DNA of 64,000 nt from positions 2,294,001 to 2,358,000 of the forward strand of contig CM073201.1 in assembly GCA_037042915.1 (NCBI GenBank), given 5' to 3'. Made by a program: the position numbers and the translations under genes. Position 1 is the stretch's first letter. Every line of letters starts with the position of its first letter. This document shows positions 37,750 to 48,596 of the stretch, one piece after another. The notes under the pieces are model-generated. The model did not search any database. It had not been told where the DNA came from and worked only from the letters and a program-made list of their open reading frames with translations. The stretch is from Auricularia sp. M13 (Eukaryota > Basidiomycota > Agaricomycetes > Auriculariales > Auriculariaceae).

Positions 37750-40700
37750 ATGGAACAACGAGGAGGACTCGTCAAGCAGCGTGTGCCTCTGTGGGCAGCA
37801 CGGCTGAGCGTCAAGGGAGACGATGACATTGAGCTCTCTCGCACTATGCGTATGGAAGACGAAAGCCGTGCGACGCGCTGGGTCGACGACTCTACGCGTT
37901 TCTTGGTCGTGACCTTCGACAAAGCTGCAGAGCGCTATTTCTTGGGCGCTGAAGGCCTTCCTCGGCTGCTGCACCTCATGCAGAACGGTCTCGAGACTGG
38001 GGAATCGCGGTATCTACCCTACCACACCCGCGTCTGCGGTCGCTGATCGGTGGCAGATTTGTCTTTCTTGGCTATACGGAGTCGCAATTGGGCGCTGGAG
38101 ACCTCCTGTTTTTCGAAGAGGGTGATGGCTACACCGTCGATTCGATGCTTGACTACTTTGGCGAGCTTGAGCCTGTATTCGCCAAGTCCGGTTACGGCAA
38201 ATTTGCTGCTCGGCTTGGTCTGTCTTTCTCCTCGACAGTGGCTACACATGAAGTACGTAAATGTAGCTTGCAAATGTATGCCTATTTGACGATTGGCTCC
38301 TTGAGCTTGCTCCTGGCGAACTGGTTTACATACCGGATAGAGTGGCGCTCGACGGGACAGTAGCAACCGATGGATGTGGTATGATAAAGGATTCCTGGCA
38401 CGCGAACTATGCGTTGCGCTGAATATACCCAGTAACACACCCAGTACGTGACACTGATGACATTACGGCGGTTCTGTCTCTGATGGCAAGCACCTCAGTC
38501 TTTCAAGTACGGGTGGGCGGTATCAAGGGCGTCTTGGCTAGATATCCCGACGATTTCTTCGACGAGCTGACCCAGCAACCGTCGGCCAAGATAGCGTATC
38601 GACCAAGTATGCTCAAGTACCACGGTGGCCCGCAAATCGTGGAAGTCAACAAGGTTTCGAAGGCGCGACCTGATTCAGCCCGGCTTAACATCCAATTCGT
38701 CTTGCTGCTCCTGACATTGGGAATTGGCATTGATGTGAGCCTCCTTCGTTAAAACGGTTGACTCAATTGACTGACCTTGCATAGGTCTTTGAACGCCTAC
38801 TCTCTGTGCAGCTGGAGCGGATAGACAACATATTCTCTGACAGGAAGACGGCAATTGCGTTTCTAGAAAATGCATACGATGTTACGCTCGATTCCAGCGC
38901 TCCTCGCACGCTCTATCAGGATGGTGAGGGATCCAGCAGACAATGTGCTCAAGCATCTCTAACATAATGCAGTGTATCTCATGCTCCATGCGGGTTTCGA
39001 CTTGGGCGAACCGCAGCTGCAATGGTCGCTTAACACGCTCCGCACGCAGATGCTGAAGCGGTTGCACGAGAAACTGCAGATCGAGGTCCAGGTCAGTAGT
39101 CATGTTTTGTTTCCCCAGCGCGGAGTAGCCGAGCGTATGTCCCCAGGATTCCGCTATGCTCTTTGGCGTCTGTGATGAGACAGATACTTTGGACGAGAAC
39201 GAGGTGTACGTCAACCTTCCCGACCGCGGAGGCAGCTTCGGTGGCCGCACCGTCGTTGTGATGAAGTTAGTAGTAATAATTATCAGCTTGAGTGTTATTG
39301 ACGATAGCGGTCTAGGAATCCTGCATATGCTCCTGGAGGTTTGCTTGTTCCCGCTATGCCTTGATACCACACTAATATCACTTCAAGATATCCGCGTCTT
39401 TACGGCGGTAGATCGGCCGACTTTACGACTCTGTCCCACTAATTGCATAGGTAAGCCATGCCATGTATTCTGCATAACCAATCCTAAAAGGCGCAGTTTT
39501 CGCGTCTTCTGCTAATTGTGGACGCTCGCCGGCAGACAAGATGAGTGGCGGCGTATGTACAGTCATCCTTGTGTTGAGGACGTTGCTTATGCACAGCGCA
39601 GGATCTCGACGGTGACACCTTCTTTGTCTCGTGGGACCAGTCCCTCATACCAGGCCGTACCGCGTCGCCACAACCACGCTCAAACCCTCCTCCGCCGCCC
39701 AACCCTCCTATGCGTGGTCCGATATTGGAAGAGGCAGCACGAACGTTCATCGCGCTGCACAACAAGATGCTCCTCGGCCAGATGTCGAACTCGTGGAAGG
39801 AGACGGCTGAATTTTCGCCAGACATCGCACAGGACAGGTACTGTCTCCAGCTCGTACCGATGATTGAACAGGCGTTGGTAAGTTTCGGGCCGGTTGTATA
39901 GCTTCACTCAGCTGACCCTTGGCGGCAGGACATTACGAAGACTGGTGAAGACGTGGACCTGCTGGCCGCACAGTTCCGTCGCACCAGGTTTCGCTCTGGT
40001 CAACGCAGTCAAACTGGGTTCGGTCATCTGTCACCTCTACGTCGCATGATCCCTCTCGGAGATAAGCCTAACTTCGAGCATTGGCGCTGCGACGCGGACT
40101 TGGTGACGAAAGACTGCATGCCGGACGCCGATTGGGCAAGGTATACCCGCGAAGGCTTGTCTGTCGTGCGGGAGTTCAACGCGGAGCTCGCTAGAGCTAT
40201 ATCGTGTACGCTGCCTTTCGTGACGCTCACGGATTGCGACTCTGAAGCGAGTTGGATCGATAGCCGGTAGTAGTCAGGATCTAAGCTATCAGAACGCTGG
40301 TGAGTACCAATCATCCTTTAGCTATACTTTTTATTCAACCGTCCCCAGCGTCCCAACGACAATCATCATCGGATTCTCGCTCTCGCGTGGATGACATCCG
40401 CGACAAGTACACATCCAAGTACTTCAGTGGTCCGTAATTGCCAAAGACGATGTCATCGATACTCATCATTTGACTAGGCAATACGCCGCAGGATAGATGC
40501 AACGAAGCTTTGCGTGCGGCTGCCTGGTACAAGCTTGGCTACGGTATGAAAAGGCAAGCGTTCGCATGGCTTGGTCTGCGATATTTGTGCCGCCTCAAAG
40601 CTCGTAAGCATATTCCTTTGTGCCTATCTCCATTGTATGGTGCTAATGCGCGTAGTGGCGCGCCATGGTGGAGGCGAGACAGTGTCCATAGGCCCCTTAT

Positions 40701-40954
40701 CGACGCCGCTGCGTCGCAGTAGTACTGTTCCTTCTTCTGCACTGAGCGGGCTTGGTGGGCCGTGGACCATGGTCTCGCGCACCAGCTCCATCGAGTCGCT
40801 GAGCAGTGATAACCAGCAACCACCACTTGCGGAACTTATGCTCGCGTGCATGGAGCTAGGTCACAGCTTCAGCATGAATGCGGATGCGAGCATGCGGAAG
40901 TTCAAGTGCACAACGTGCGGCGAGAATAGGGTGGAAACGGTGCGCCGCCAATGA
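37750..40954 (+). CDS. RNA-dependent RNA polymerase (RNAi type)
   Basis: Cellular RdRPs copy aberrant RNA into dsRNA for Dicer in quelling and related silencing. The core is complete: RFLVVTFDKAAERYF, an intron at 38010-38056 joining ETGESR to FVFLGYTESQLGAG, LVYIPDRVALDGTVATDGCG, FQVRVGGIKGVLARYP, DSAMLFGVCDETDTLDENEV, NPAYAPGDIRVFTAVDRP, and the catalytic loop DKMSGG-DLDGDTFFVSWD with all three Asp. The C-terminal part (NEALRAAAWYKLGYGMKRQA with FAWLGLRYL) joins through several introns to a tail with one Cys pair (CTTCGEN), which stops at 40952-40954. I estimate about 15 introns and about 850 aa. Fungal RdRPs are usually well over 1,000 aa, and the N-terminal region before the first block is missing or in unrecognised exons. 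Confidence 0.85.
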
Positions 40955-41253
40955 AACCGACTGTTTTCACATGTAGGTACAGGCCAGACTCGAATATCTC
41001 TTAGTGCATTCATTGTCAGGACATTCAGCTGTGCCCGAGGCTCCTGCTGCGGCGTCAACGCCTCAACTCTGAGACTGTCATTGCATCCTTGATCAGTTCA
41101 CTACTGTACTCCCAGATTGCCACCGCCACACCGGCAAGATGTCGCTGAAAGGGACCGTTTAGCCGGTCCTCGGGAAGCTTCTCTTGAATGATATGATATA
41201 ATATCTCTAATCCGGGGCACACGTTCTCCCAGTCCCAGCTGACACTGTCTTCC

Positions 41254-43371
41254 ATGACCATAGACCCGTCTTCGGTTGCGCGCGGTTGGCTGACTGCTTT
41301 CGAGCAGCTGCACCAAGACATTGGCCTTCACGATGGCGATCTACGGTCTCGCATCGCAGCTGCGTTCGCGCCAAACGACTGTTGGCTGAGGGATATGCTC
41401 ACGTTGTCGTGGGACCTGCGTACCCTGCACGGGCCGGAGCCCATTCACGACTTCCTCGCTGAGGATGACCGCTTGCGCAGGGCTGGCTTGAAGAACTTCC
41501 GCCTCGACTCTGACGCGGTGTCTGGTCCAGCTACACTGCAACAACTTCCTGGTGGACAGAGCATCTTGGTTTTGTTTCGCTTTGACATCACTGTGCCTGC
41601 TGCAACTGGCCGCGGTTGTGCTCGTTTGGTTCAACAACCCGATGGCGACTGGAGAGCATGGACAGTGTTGACCGTACTGCATGACTTCGTTGGTCTCGAA
41701 GAGAACTTGTCGCCAGCTGTCAACCACCCGGATAAGACATGGGACGAAGCATGGGAGGACGAGCGCGCATCTGTCCAGGAAGACCTTGGAGTCCTCGTCG
41801 GTTCGCGGTGCTTTCATCCCGTTGTGATTTGGTTTCTTATGGTCCATTCTAGTCGGCGGTGGGCATTCCGGGATCATGCTGGCAGCGCGACTGAAGCACA
41901 TGGGACTCAAGTATCTCGTCATCGAGCGCAATCACGTCGGCGACAGCTGGACATTGCGTTACCCGACCTTGAAGTTGCACACGCCCATAAAGATGAACTC
42001 ATGTGAGCAGCCGACGAAAACTTCGTTCATTTCATATTCATCTGGTTCAGTCCCGTACCAGCCGTACCCGATGACATGGCCCAAATATTTGCCTAGGTCC
42101 AAAGTGGCTCAATTCATGCGCGCCTACGCGGACTTGTACGACCTGCACGTCTGGGAGTCGACTGAGTTGCTGCACGACCCTCGACCCGCATACGACGCAC
42201 AATCCAAGACGTGGACAGTCCATGTTCGCAGGAACGGGGAGGACGTTACGTTACATCCGCGACACCTCGTTCTCGCCACCGGTTTGAATGGGCGCCCAAA
42301 GGAAGTCAGACTCGCGGGCGCCGAGAATTTCAAGGGCGAAGTCTACCATAGTCATTATCACAAGGATGTCGCCAGAATAAAGGGCAAGAACGTCGTTGTC
42401 GTCGGCGCAGTACGTTAGCGTGCTCTCAATCCGAGTACCGGCTCTCAAGTCCCTTTGCAGTGCAACTCTGGCGCGGATATAGCGTTGAATCTAGTCCAGC
42501 GAGGGGCAGGGGAGGTACGTCTAGCTGTGACACCTTTCAGATGTGTTGTATTGATGTTTTCGAAGGTCACCCTGGTTCAACGTTCACCGATGTGAGTAAC
42601 GAGCGATTGCAAGTAGGAGATCCTTGCTCACCGCATCACGTACAGTTCTGTGATGTCAGTCAAAACGGTCGACCAAACTGTCCACAGCGCGGCCTACCCA
42701 GCGCATATCCCCCTCGACGAGTGCGACCTGCTATCGGAAGCCACGCCGCACAGGCTCACCATCAGAATGCTGCGCGAAGGCCTGGACAGTGCGACGAGAG
42801 AAATGGACCGCGACCTTCTGAGCGGCCTTGAGGCGGCGGGCTTCAAGATATCCGGCACCCCGCTGTACGAGCTGTTCCTCACAGTCGGCGGCGGCTTCCT
42901 GCTCGACGTCGGCGCGGCCGAGCACATCATCTCCGGCCGCATCAAGGTTAAGCACGGTGTCGAGGTGCAGAGGCTCGAACCGGACGCTGTGGTCTTCACG
43001 GACGGCTCGAGCGTCCCCGCGGACGTTGTGATCATGGCGTGCGTCGCGTTCAGCGCACCGGCAATTTCTGACATGCATCGGACAGGATTGGGTACGAGCC
43101 CATGCGCGACACGGCCACGACGTTACTCGGCGCAGACGTCGTCGAAAAGACGCCGGATGTCTGGGGCCTGGACGACGAAGGCGAGTTCAGAGGCATCTAT
43201 CGGCCCACGGGATACCCCAGACTATGGTATGCGTCTGGTGGCTTCCCGCAGGGGCGTTTCCTCGGTCGATTGCTCGTAAGTAAAGCCACGCACTGACCCG
43301 CACGTGCATCGCTAAATCTTGAACAGGCTCTACAGTTACTGGCCAGCGAGAGAGGCATTGTCGATATGTAA
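41254..43371 (+). CDS. NTF2-like domain fused to flavin-containing monooxygenase
   Basis: Flavin monooxygenases add one oxygen atom to a substrate using FAD and NADPH. Residues 1-180 form an NTF2/SnoaL-like domain (RIAAAFAPNDCWLRDMLTLS; WDLRTLHGPEPIHDFLAED; VLTVLHDFVGLEE). An intron splits the FAD motif VLVVGGGHSGIMLAARL. The signature FKGEVYHSHYH follows, then the NADPH-binding motif VVVVGA-CNSGADIALN across another intron. Later segments are SVKTVDQTVHSAAYPAHIP, TPLYELFLTVGGGFLLDVG, TGYEPMRDTATTLLG and WYASGGFPQGRFLGRLLALQ. The stop is at 43369-43371. About six introns occur. Such fusions are common in mushroom genomes, and the substrate is unknown. The gene converges on Ap4A phosphorylase, with about 120 bp between them. 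Confidence 0.85.
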
Positions 43372-43493
43372 GGGCGGAGCGCACTCGAAATTCCGAACTG
43401 TACAACAGGTTTCCCCTTTGTCCACATCTATACGCTACAAGGAATTTATGGCGATACGCACGAAAGTTGACCAGTATGGCAGCGTTTGCCACT

Positions 43494-44845
43494 TCAATGC
43501 CCGTCGTCCCCGAGCTCAGTAACTGTACACGACGGAACGTCGACGCGCTCCATAGCCACTCCGCGCAGGATATTGCAAACTCCTAGAGAGCTGTCAGCAG
43601 CAAAATGAGGTTGCAAAGTCTAACCGACCTTCTGATTTGACGGCCTCCATCTCCTGGTCGCATTTGACGAGCAGCAGCCCCGCAAATCCCAACGAGTTGA
43701 TATTAAGGCGCTCGCCGGTTTCGCGCAAGGTATAACATTCTTGATGCCGGGGAATTAGATGTAAATGCTCCAGGGTCAGGAGGACATTGTAGGATGGCAA
43801 CCCAGCATCCTCCGACTGTCGGCCTGGTGGCTGGTGTCGCGCAGTTGTCACGACAAGATCTAGTAAGTTGAGGTATGCATGGATGAGGGTGTCGGCCAGC
43901 TCTGCCTGGGTTTGCGACGAGAGCGCCTGTGGGAGCCGGAGAATATGGTGTGCGTAGGGGAGAGCTGGGATAGAGAACGGCCTCCCTGGCCACTCATGTA
44001 AGTCTACCGCCGTTGACAATGATAGAGATACTAACGCGGATCCTGAACACGCTCAGCTCGCGCAAGTCGCTCTATAGGTGGACCCTCTGGGCCTATGGGA
44101 ATAAACTGAAGGTGCTTGTGCGGCTGACTTGCGCCGCTCTTGTCGCCGCCTGCGGGTGTTGTTAGCAATGATTCTCCTTTCAAGAAGAACACGCACAATT
44201 ATAAAATGCAAATAGATGCTTGCCAGCGTTCCGCGCTGCTACGAGCACATTGTATGCGTGGACCAGGTCGGCGGGCGACAGCGGCGATGCCTGCGATTCG
44301 TACTCTACACAGATGCCAAAATGTCAGCAGCAGTAGCAGCTCCAAGCAGGTCTATATGTACCTCTGGATACCATAAGGAAATGGTGGGCTACCACAGAAA
44401 ACTTGTTGAGCTACGCAACGAGTTGGTAATCGACAGTGAGATAAGAACCAACGCACCAAAAAGACATGATCACCCTCGATCTCCTCGTCCACCATCTCGC
44501 CGACGACGAGCGGAGCCTCATATGGGGGTGCGAAGGGATCCTTGTGTACAGGGCGCTTTTCGCTCGGCGGCTGGCCCTCGGCCTCGAAATGCGGCGTGGG
44601 CAGCACGGGCTTCTTGAGCAGAGCAGGACAGAGACGAATTTCGAACTAAGATTACGAGTCCATAGGGCGCCGGTCAGATCTAGATAGGCAGAAAGCGCAG
44701 GAGCGTGGTGCGTACTCGCCTCTGCGCCGGCCTCGGTGTGTTTCTCGACCGTCGATGGGAAGTAGAACACGGAGCCTGCGATGACGGCTTCCTTGTAGGC
44801 CTCGGGCAAACGGGCGATAATCTGAGCTGCGGTGCTCGGTGCCAT
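43494..44845 (-). CDS. Ap4A phosphorylase / ATP adenylyltransferase (APA1/APA2-like)
   Basis: This enzyme splits diadenosine tetraphosphate with phosphate into ATP and ADP and controls alarmone level. The start MAPSTAAQIIARLPEAYKEA (ATG 44845) is followed by an exon with LRLCPALLKKPVLPTPHFEA and FAPPYEAPLVVGEM. The histidine-triad-like core is GDKSGASQPHKHLQFIPIG, with the HxHxQ catalytic order intact. Then come FSIPALPYAHHILRLP, YNVLLTLEHLHLIPR and LNINSLGFAGLLLVK. The last intron joins to GVCNILRGVAMERVDVP, ending TELGDDGH with its stop at 43494-43496. Six to seven introns occur. The order and length (about 330 aa) agree with fungal Apa proteins. Confidence 0.87.
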
Positions 44846-45082
44846 GTTGCGCAGCGATGCCAAAGGGCGAGCGGTTGACAGTCGCCTGTACGCTGAAGGC
44901 ACAAGGCGGCGTCCAAGTCGGGTTGAGAAAGCAATCTGCCGCAACGTCATGTCTGATGCCCGACTTGCGATCGCTTCAGAAATAATAGTCAAGCATAGAC
45001 ACCACGTCCAAAAAATTTCTTGCGCTCGTCAGGCTGTCAGCATCGACGACAGCGACGTCCGAGAGTCCGCGGCAGGCTTTGT

Positions 45083-45240
45083 CAATCGTTTCGGACGAGT
45101 CCGCATCTTTTCTCATGACCGCGACCACCGTAAAGTTATGCGCCTTAGAGGAGCACCCACCTTCAGAGCATCTCTTCGACCTGCAATATGCGGACTGCAG
45201 CAAGCTCGAGCATCCCAGAATTAGCGACCTTCTCGAGGAT
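45083..45240 (+). pseudogene. Truncated first-exon copy of the AAA-ATPase-like tandem genes
   Basis: A stretch of about 160 bp is almost identical to 50648-50806, the 5' end of tandem gene B. It includes the untranslated leader, the ATG (45113) and codons for LCALEEHPPSEHLFDLQYAD and HPRISDLLED. Similarity starts abruptly near TTGTCAATCG and stops near 45240, after which the frame runs into unrelated sequence. The rest of the gene is not here. It lies beyond the 3' end of the nuclease gene and points toward that gene, so it is a partial duplicate. Confidence 0.75.
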
Positions 45241-45486
45241 GTACGATACATCGCTCCAACGTATAAGGCTGCAGCTGCATCTTATTTCTGTTCTCAGTGC
45301 CTTGACATTGTCTCTCGCGCGCAGACTGGATGCCTCCATTTATGCCGTTTATGAAGTGGAACAGCTCATTCTTGCTCATTTGTCCTACGGTGTACATACA
45401 ATACATCCGCACACAGAGCTCAAACAGTTTACGACAAACATCAATTCTGCAAGGAGAGGCATACCGTATTGGGAACATAAACACGA

Positions 45487-48483
45487 CTAATCCTTGGGCG
45501 GTTTGTAGGCTTTGATTGCGGCCAGGACGACGTCGTTCTGCTTCTTCGTACGGTCGGGGTTCCAAGGATACGCATCGACAATGGCGACCTTGCGGAGGAG
45601 CTTCCGCGAGGGGAGCTTCTTGACATAGACGAGGGTGCCCGCGACATTCACGATAACAAAGGGCACAATCTCCGTGCTTCCCGGTCCCATGTCAGTAACG
45701 CGCCAATCGGCCACGCCTGGCTCCAGCTGCGCTTTATCCGTCACACTGACCGCATCCTTAACGCCTTCCACGATAGCATCGCGGTACCCTAACACTTGCA
45801 CGCATGCACCGCTTGCAACCGCGATCGGCTGTTTCGTCTCAAGTCGCTTTGGCTGATCGCTCTCAGGTTGCGCAGGTCGGGATTGGTCTTCGGTGCCCGA
45901 CGTCGACCGGGGGGGCTCGAGCACAAATGTGCATCGAATGTCGTCCAACCCGAATGGGATCGGCAGCGGAACCCGGCCGCGTGCAAGATCCCGGTACCAG
46001 TTGGCGGGCAAAGTGGTGATAGAATTCAATTCCAGAAGGAATTGCTTATAGCTGTCGATCCAGCTTCGCTGAGAATTCGCCAGGCCGGGTTTATGTTTGT
46101 TCGTCGCAGTGATAGTGTTTGTTGGGTTGAAGAACTTGAGCTCGAATATGTAGAGCTTGAAAGTGCCGTCGGGGAGCCGGACAAGGAGGAACACGTCCAG
46201 GCGCTTGAGAACGACGTCGTCGCCTTTACGCTCACGAACCCAGATTTCCGTCTGGACATTGTTGATATGGTCAGTGCGAAGAGACTCGCACCGCCGGAGA
46301 GCAGCACGAAGTAGATGAACGAATTCGGTCTGGAAGGCATCCTCATCGACAGGTTGGTCATGAGGATGCGCATTAGCGCTGGGCGGGCGGTAATAATCGA
46401 GAAGCAAGGTAGCAAGCGCCTGCTCCGTGAGATCTTCGAATTTGAGGACCGCGGTATCCGCGACCTCGAGGTCTTTCGGTTGGATTTTCCGGTCTTTCTG
46501 GCGCTTTGTCGGAAGGCGATACAAAAAAGTCCTGGGATAACTAGTCACCTGTCAGTATCGGCATGAGCGAGGTTCACAATATTCATCAAAGTTCATCACA
46601 CGTACTTTGTTAGAGACGCTCATCAAGAGCTCCTTTGCGCAGAGTCCAGCAAGGCGATAATATGCCGAGGCACCGTCACGGAAGAGCAACCCGAGCATCA
46701 GGAGACGTGTATAGAGAAGCCGACGTGTAGGATGGCCCGCGACTAGATCTGATGTAGTGAGCTGTGTGGGGGGCGTGATGATGTCTGATTCTGGAACCCT
46801 ACAGCTAGGGTCTACGAGGAGATTGCGCAATGCTTTCTGCGCCTCGCCATCCTTGTGCAATAGCAAAGGAAATAGCATTTTGGCTGCGGATTCAAAGTGC
46901 TGGGATGCGAAGTCCTCGTGCATTGCCTTCAGCTTTTCCTTAGCGTCGAGCGGCCGGCCCCGCGCATCCTTAGCATGCCCGTCAGTCAAGTGTTCGTCGG
47001 CTGCTCGGGCGCTTTCTGGGGAGACCGTTAGGGCGATGCGCCCGTTCACATTGACAGCGCCAGTGATATGAAAAGAGGACATAGGGACCTGTGTCAGAGA
47101 TTGAAAACCTTGCGCGACGTGGCCGGACGTCAATCCTCGTACGGACGCAAAGTCGCAGAGATCGATGGGATGCTCCGTGCCGTCTGCCACGAAGCCAGCG
47201 TGCAACCAGCCGGGCAGGTACGGGCCAACGAATAAGACCTTTCGTACAGCACCGTCTTCCGCGAGATATGACTGTTTTATGGGCTCCAAGAACCAATTTG
47301 ACACCGTGGCGCGCTTTTCCGGGACGGAGCTAGGTTCGCAGCCCTGCCAGAGAGACGCGCAGAAGGGTCTGCTGAAAACCTTCTGCAAGTTGCGTACAAT
47401 GACGAAGAGCTTAACCTGAGGTGCATGCTGCTGGATCCAGAGCTGACGATTGAAATTAGTAGATGCTCCCCTTCCTACAAAATGATACGCACAAAAAACC
47501 GAGTTAGGACTTGATTAGCTCTGAGGTATGGGAAGTCCTCGGGAAAATCGACGATTCCTTTGTAGGAAGCACGAAAGGCTTGTATTGCCCGTCGAACGTG
47601 CAATAGAAAGGCTTTATGGAAGGCATCACAGGTTTCGGGGACAGCAGGCATCGAGAAGGACGCAGGAATTGTCGTCAAAGGCTCCGGCCACTTGCTGAAA
47701 TCGAAGGTCACACAAGCATGCGTCGAAGGCGAGATTGGAATGCCAGAGTCCTGAGCAATTCGCACCATGCTGAGAGAGCCACAGAAGGCCTCGTACTCGT
47801 TGACCCGAGCGATATCATGATAGAACGACAGTATACTGGAAACAAGCAGCGTTGTATAAGGACTCGGCGACGCGAATAGAAGGCAGACTCTGCTTTCGGC
47901 GCGCAGCAGACCGCCCTTGTTGCAGCTTGCAAGCGACTGCGTAATATCAAAAACAGTAGTTCCGGACATCGTCACGTCCTTGTACCAGTTTCCAGTACCC
48001 TATGATTCGTGAGTGCTATCCGAAAGATCAGGCTGATCTCACCAAGAAGTTTCGAATCATTTTAGGGCCGACAGCTCGAAAGACATGCTTTCCCACTTCA
48101 TCGAGCCGGAATTTGGCTGGGGAGATGGACCGAGCACGCTTTTCGATCTTCTGGAAGTTGACTACGAAATGGAGCGCGGACTTCCCGGAGAGTCGATCTA
48201 TGGGAGGCGGGCTTGTGGCGACAAACATATCCATTGTCGGTTCTCCGTCGCCGGGAGCACGTAGCCTGCAAATCCACAGTTCTGCGCTAAGCAGGGTTTT
48301 GGATTCTGCATATTTGCAAGAGCAACGGCTCAGGTGTTCCTGGAACGCCACATCGAGGAGGTCCTGTAGAACATGTATGCTCTTGAGGGTGCTCCCATCG
48401 ATGCCGAGTTTAAAGCTTGGAGGATCGTGATTGGCGATCTCGCCGACAATCCGACCCGGACGGGTCGACTGGCTAGAGAACAT
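45487..48483 (-). CDS. NTPase-like protein with PD-(D/E)XK nuclease motif
   Basis: Exons from the ATG near 48483 join as FRAVGPKMIRNFL to GTGNWYKDVTMSGTTVFD, then to LWIQQHAPQVKLFVIVRNLQ and, across 46550-46605, to VTSYPRTFLYRLPTKRQKD. In the last exon, RLDVFLLVRLPDGTFKLYIF runs directly into ELKFF. The spaced Asp and Glu-x-Lys fit the PD-(D/E)XK nuclease fold, as in the C-terminal partner of bacterial AAA-ATPase-like proteins. The part aligned with the P-loop of the two plus-strand relatives reads LLFASPSPYTTLLVSSILSF and lacks the Gly-Lys-Ser/Thr of Walker A. Role unknown. Crinkler-type effectors also pair an NTPase with such a nuclease, and the bacterial-style family PF09820/PF08011 is the other candidate. 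The 5' end is unsure because an in-frame stop lies just upstream. Confidence 0.65.
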
Positions 48484-48596
48484 AGCAGAGACAGTAGGTT
48501 CACCGGGAATGCGAGGAACGAGTTCGATGACAAGATTGTCTGGGCGAGTCTACTAAATCTCCCGAAATTGAATCTCCGATTCACTGCCTCTTCGCC
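48484..48596. promoter_or_regulatory. Divergent promoter of the nuclease and AAA-like gene A
   Basis: About 113 bp separate the assumed start of the nuclease gene (minus) from the ATG of AAA-like gene A (plus). No TATA box is visible. Head-to-head placement at this distance suggests joint expression. Confidence 0.45.

Noticed and set aside
38000-38060. A frameshift in the RdRP near a run of four G
   Set aside because: A normal 47-bp intron (38010-38056, GT...CAG) restores the frame exactly at the conserved FVFLGY block.
39093-39147. Damage in the RdRP before the DSAMLFGV block
   Set aside because: An intron from GTCAGT to CCCCAG joins EVQ to DSAMLFGVCDET in frame.
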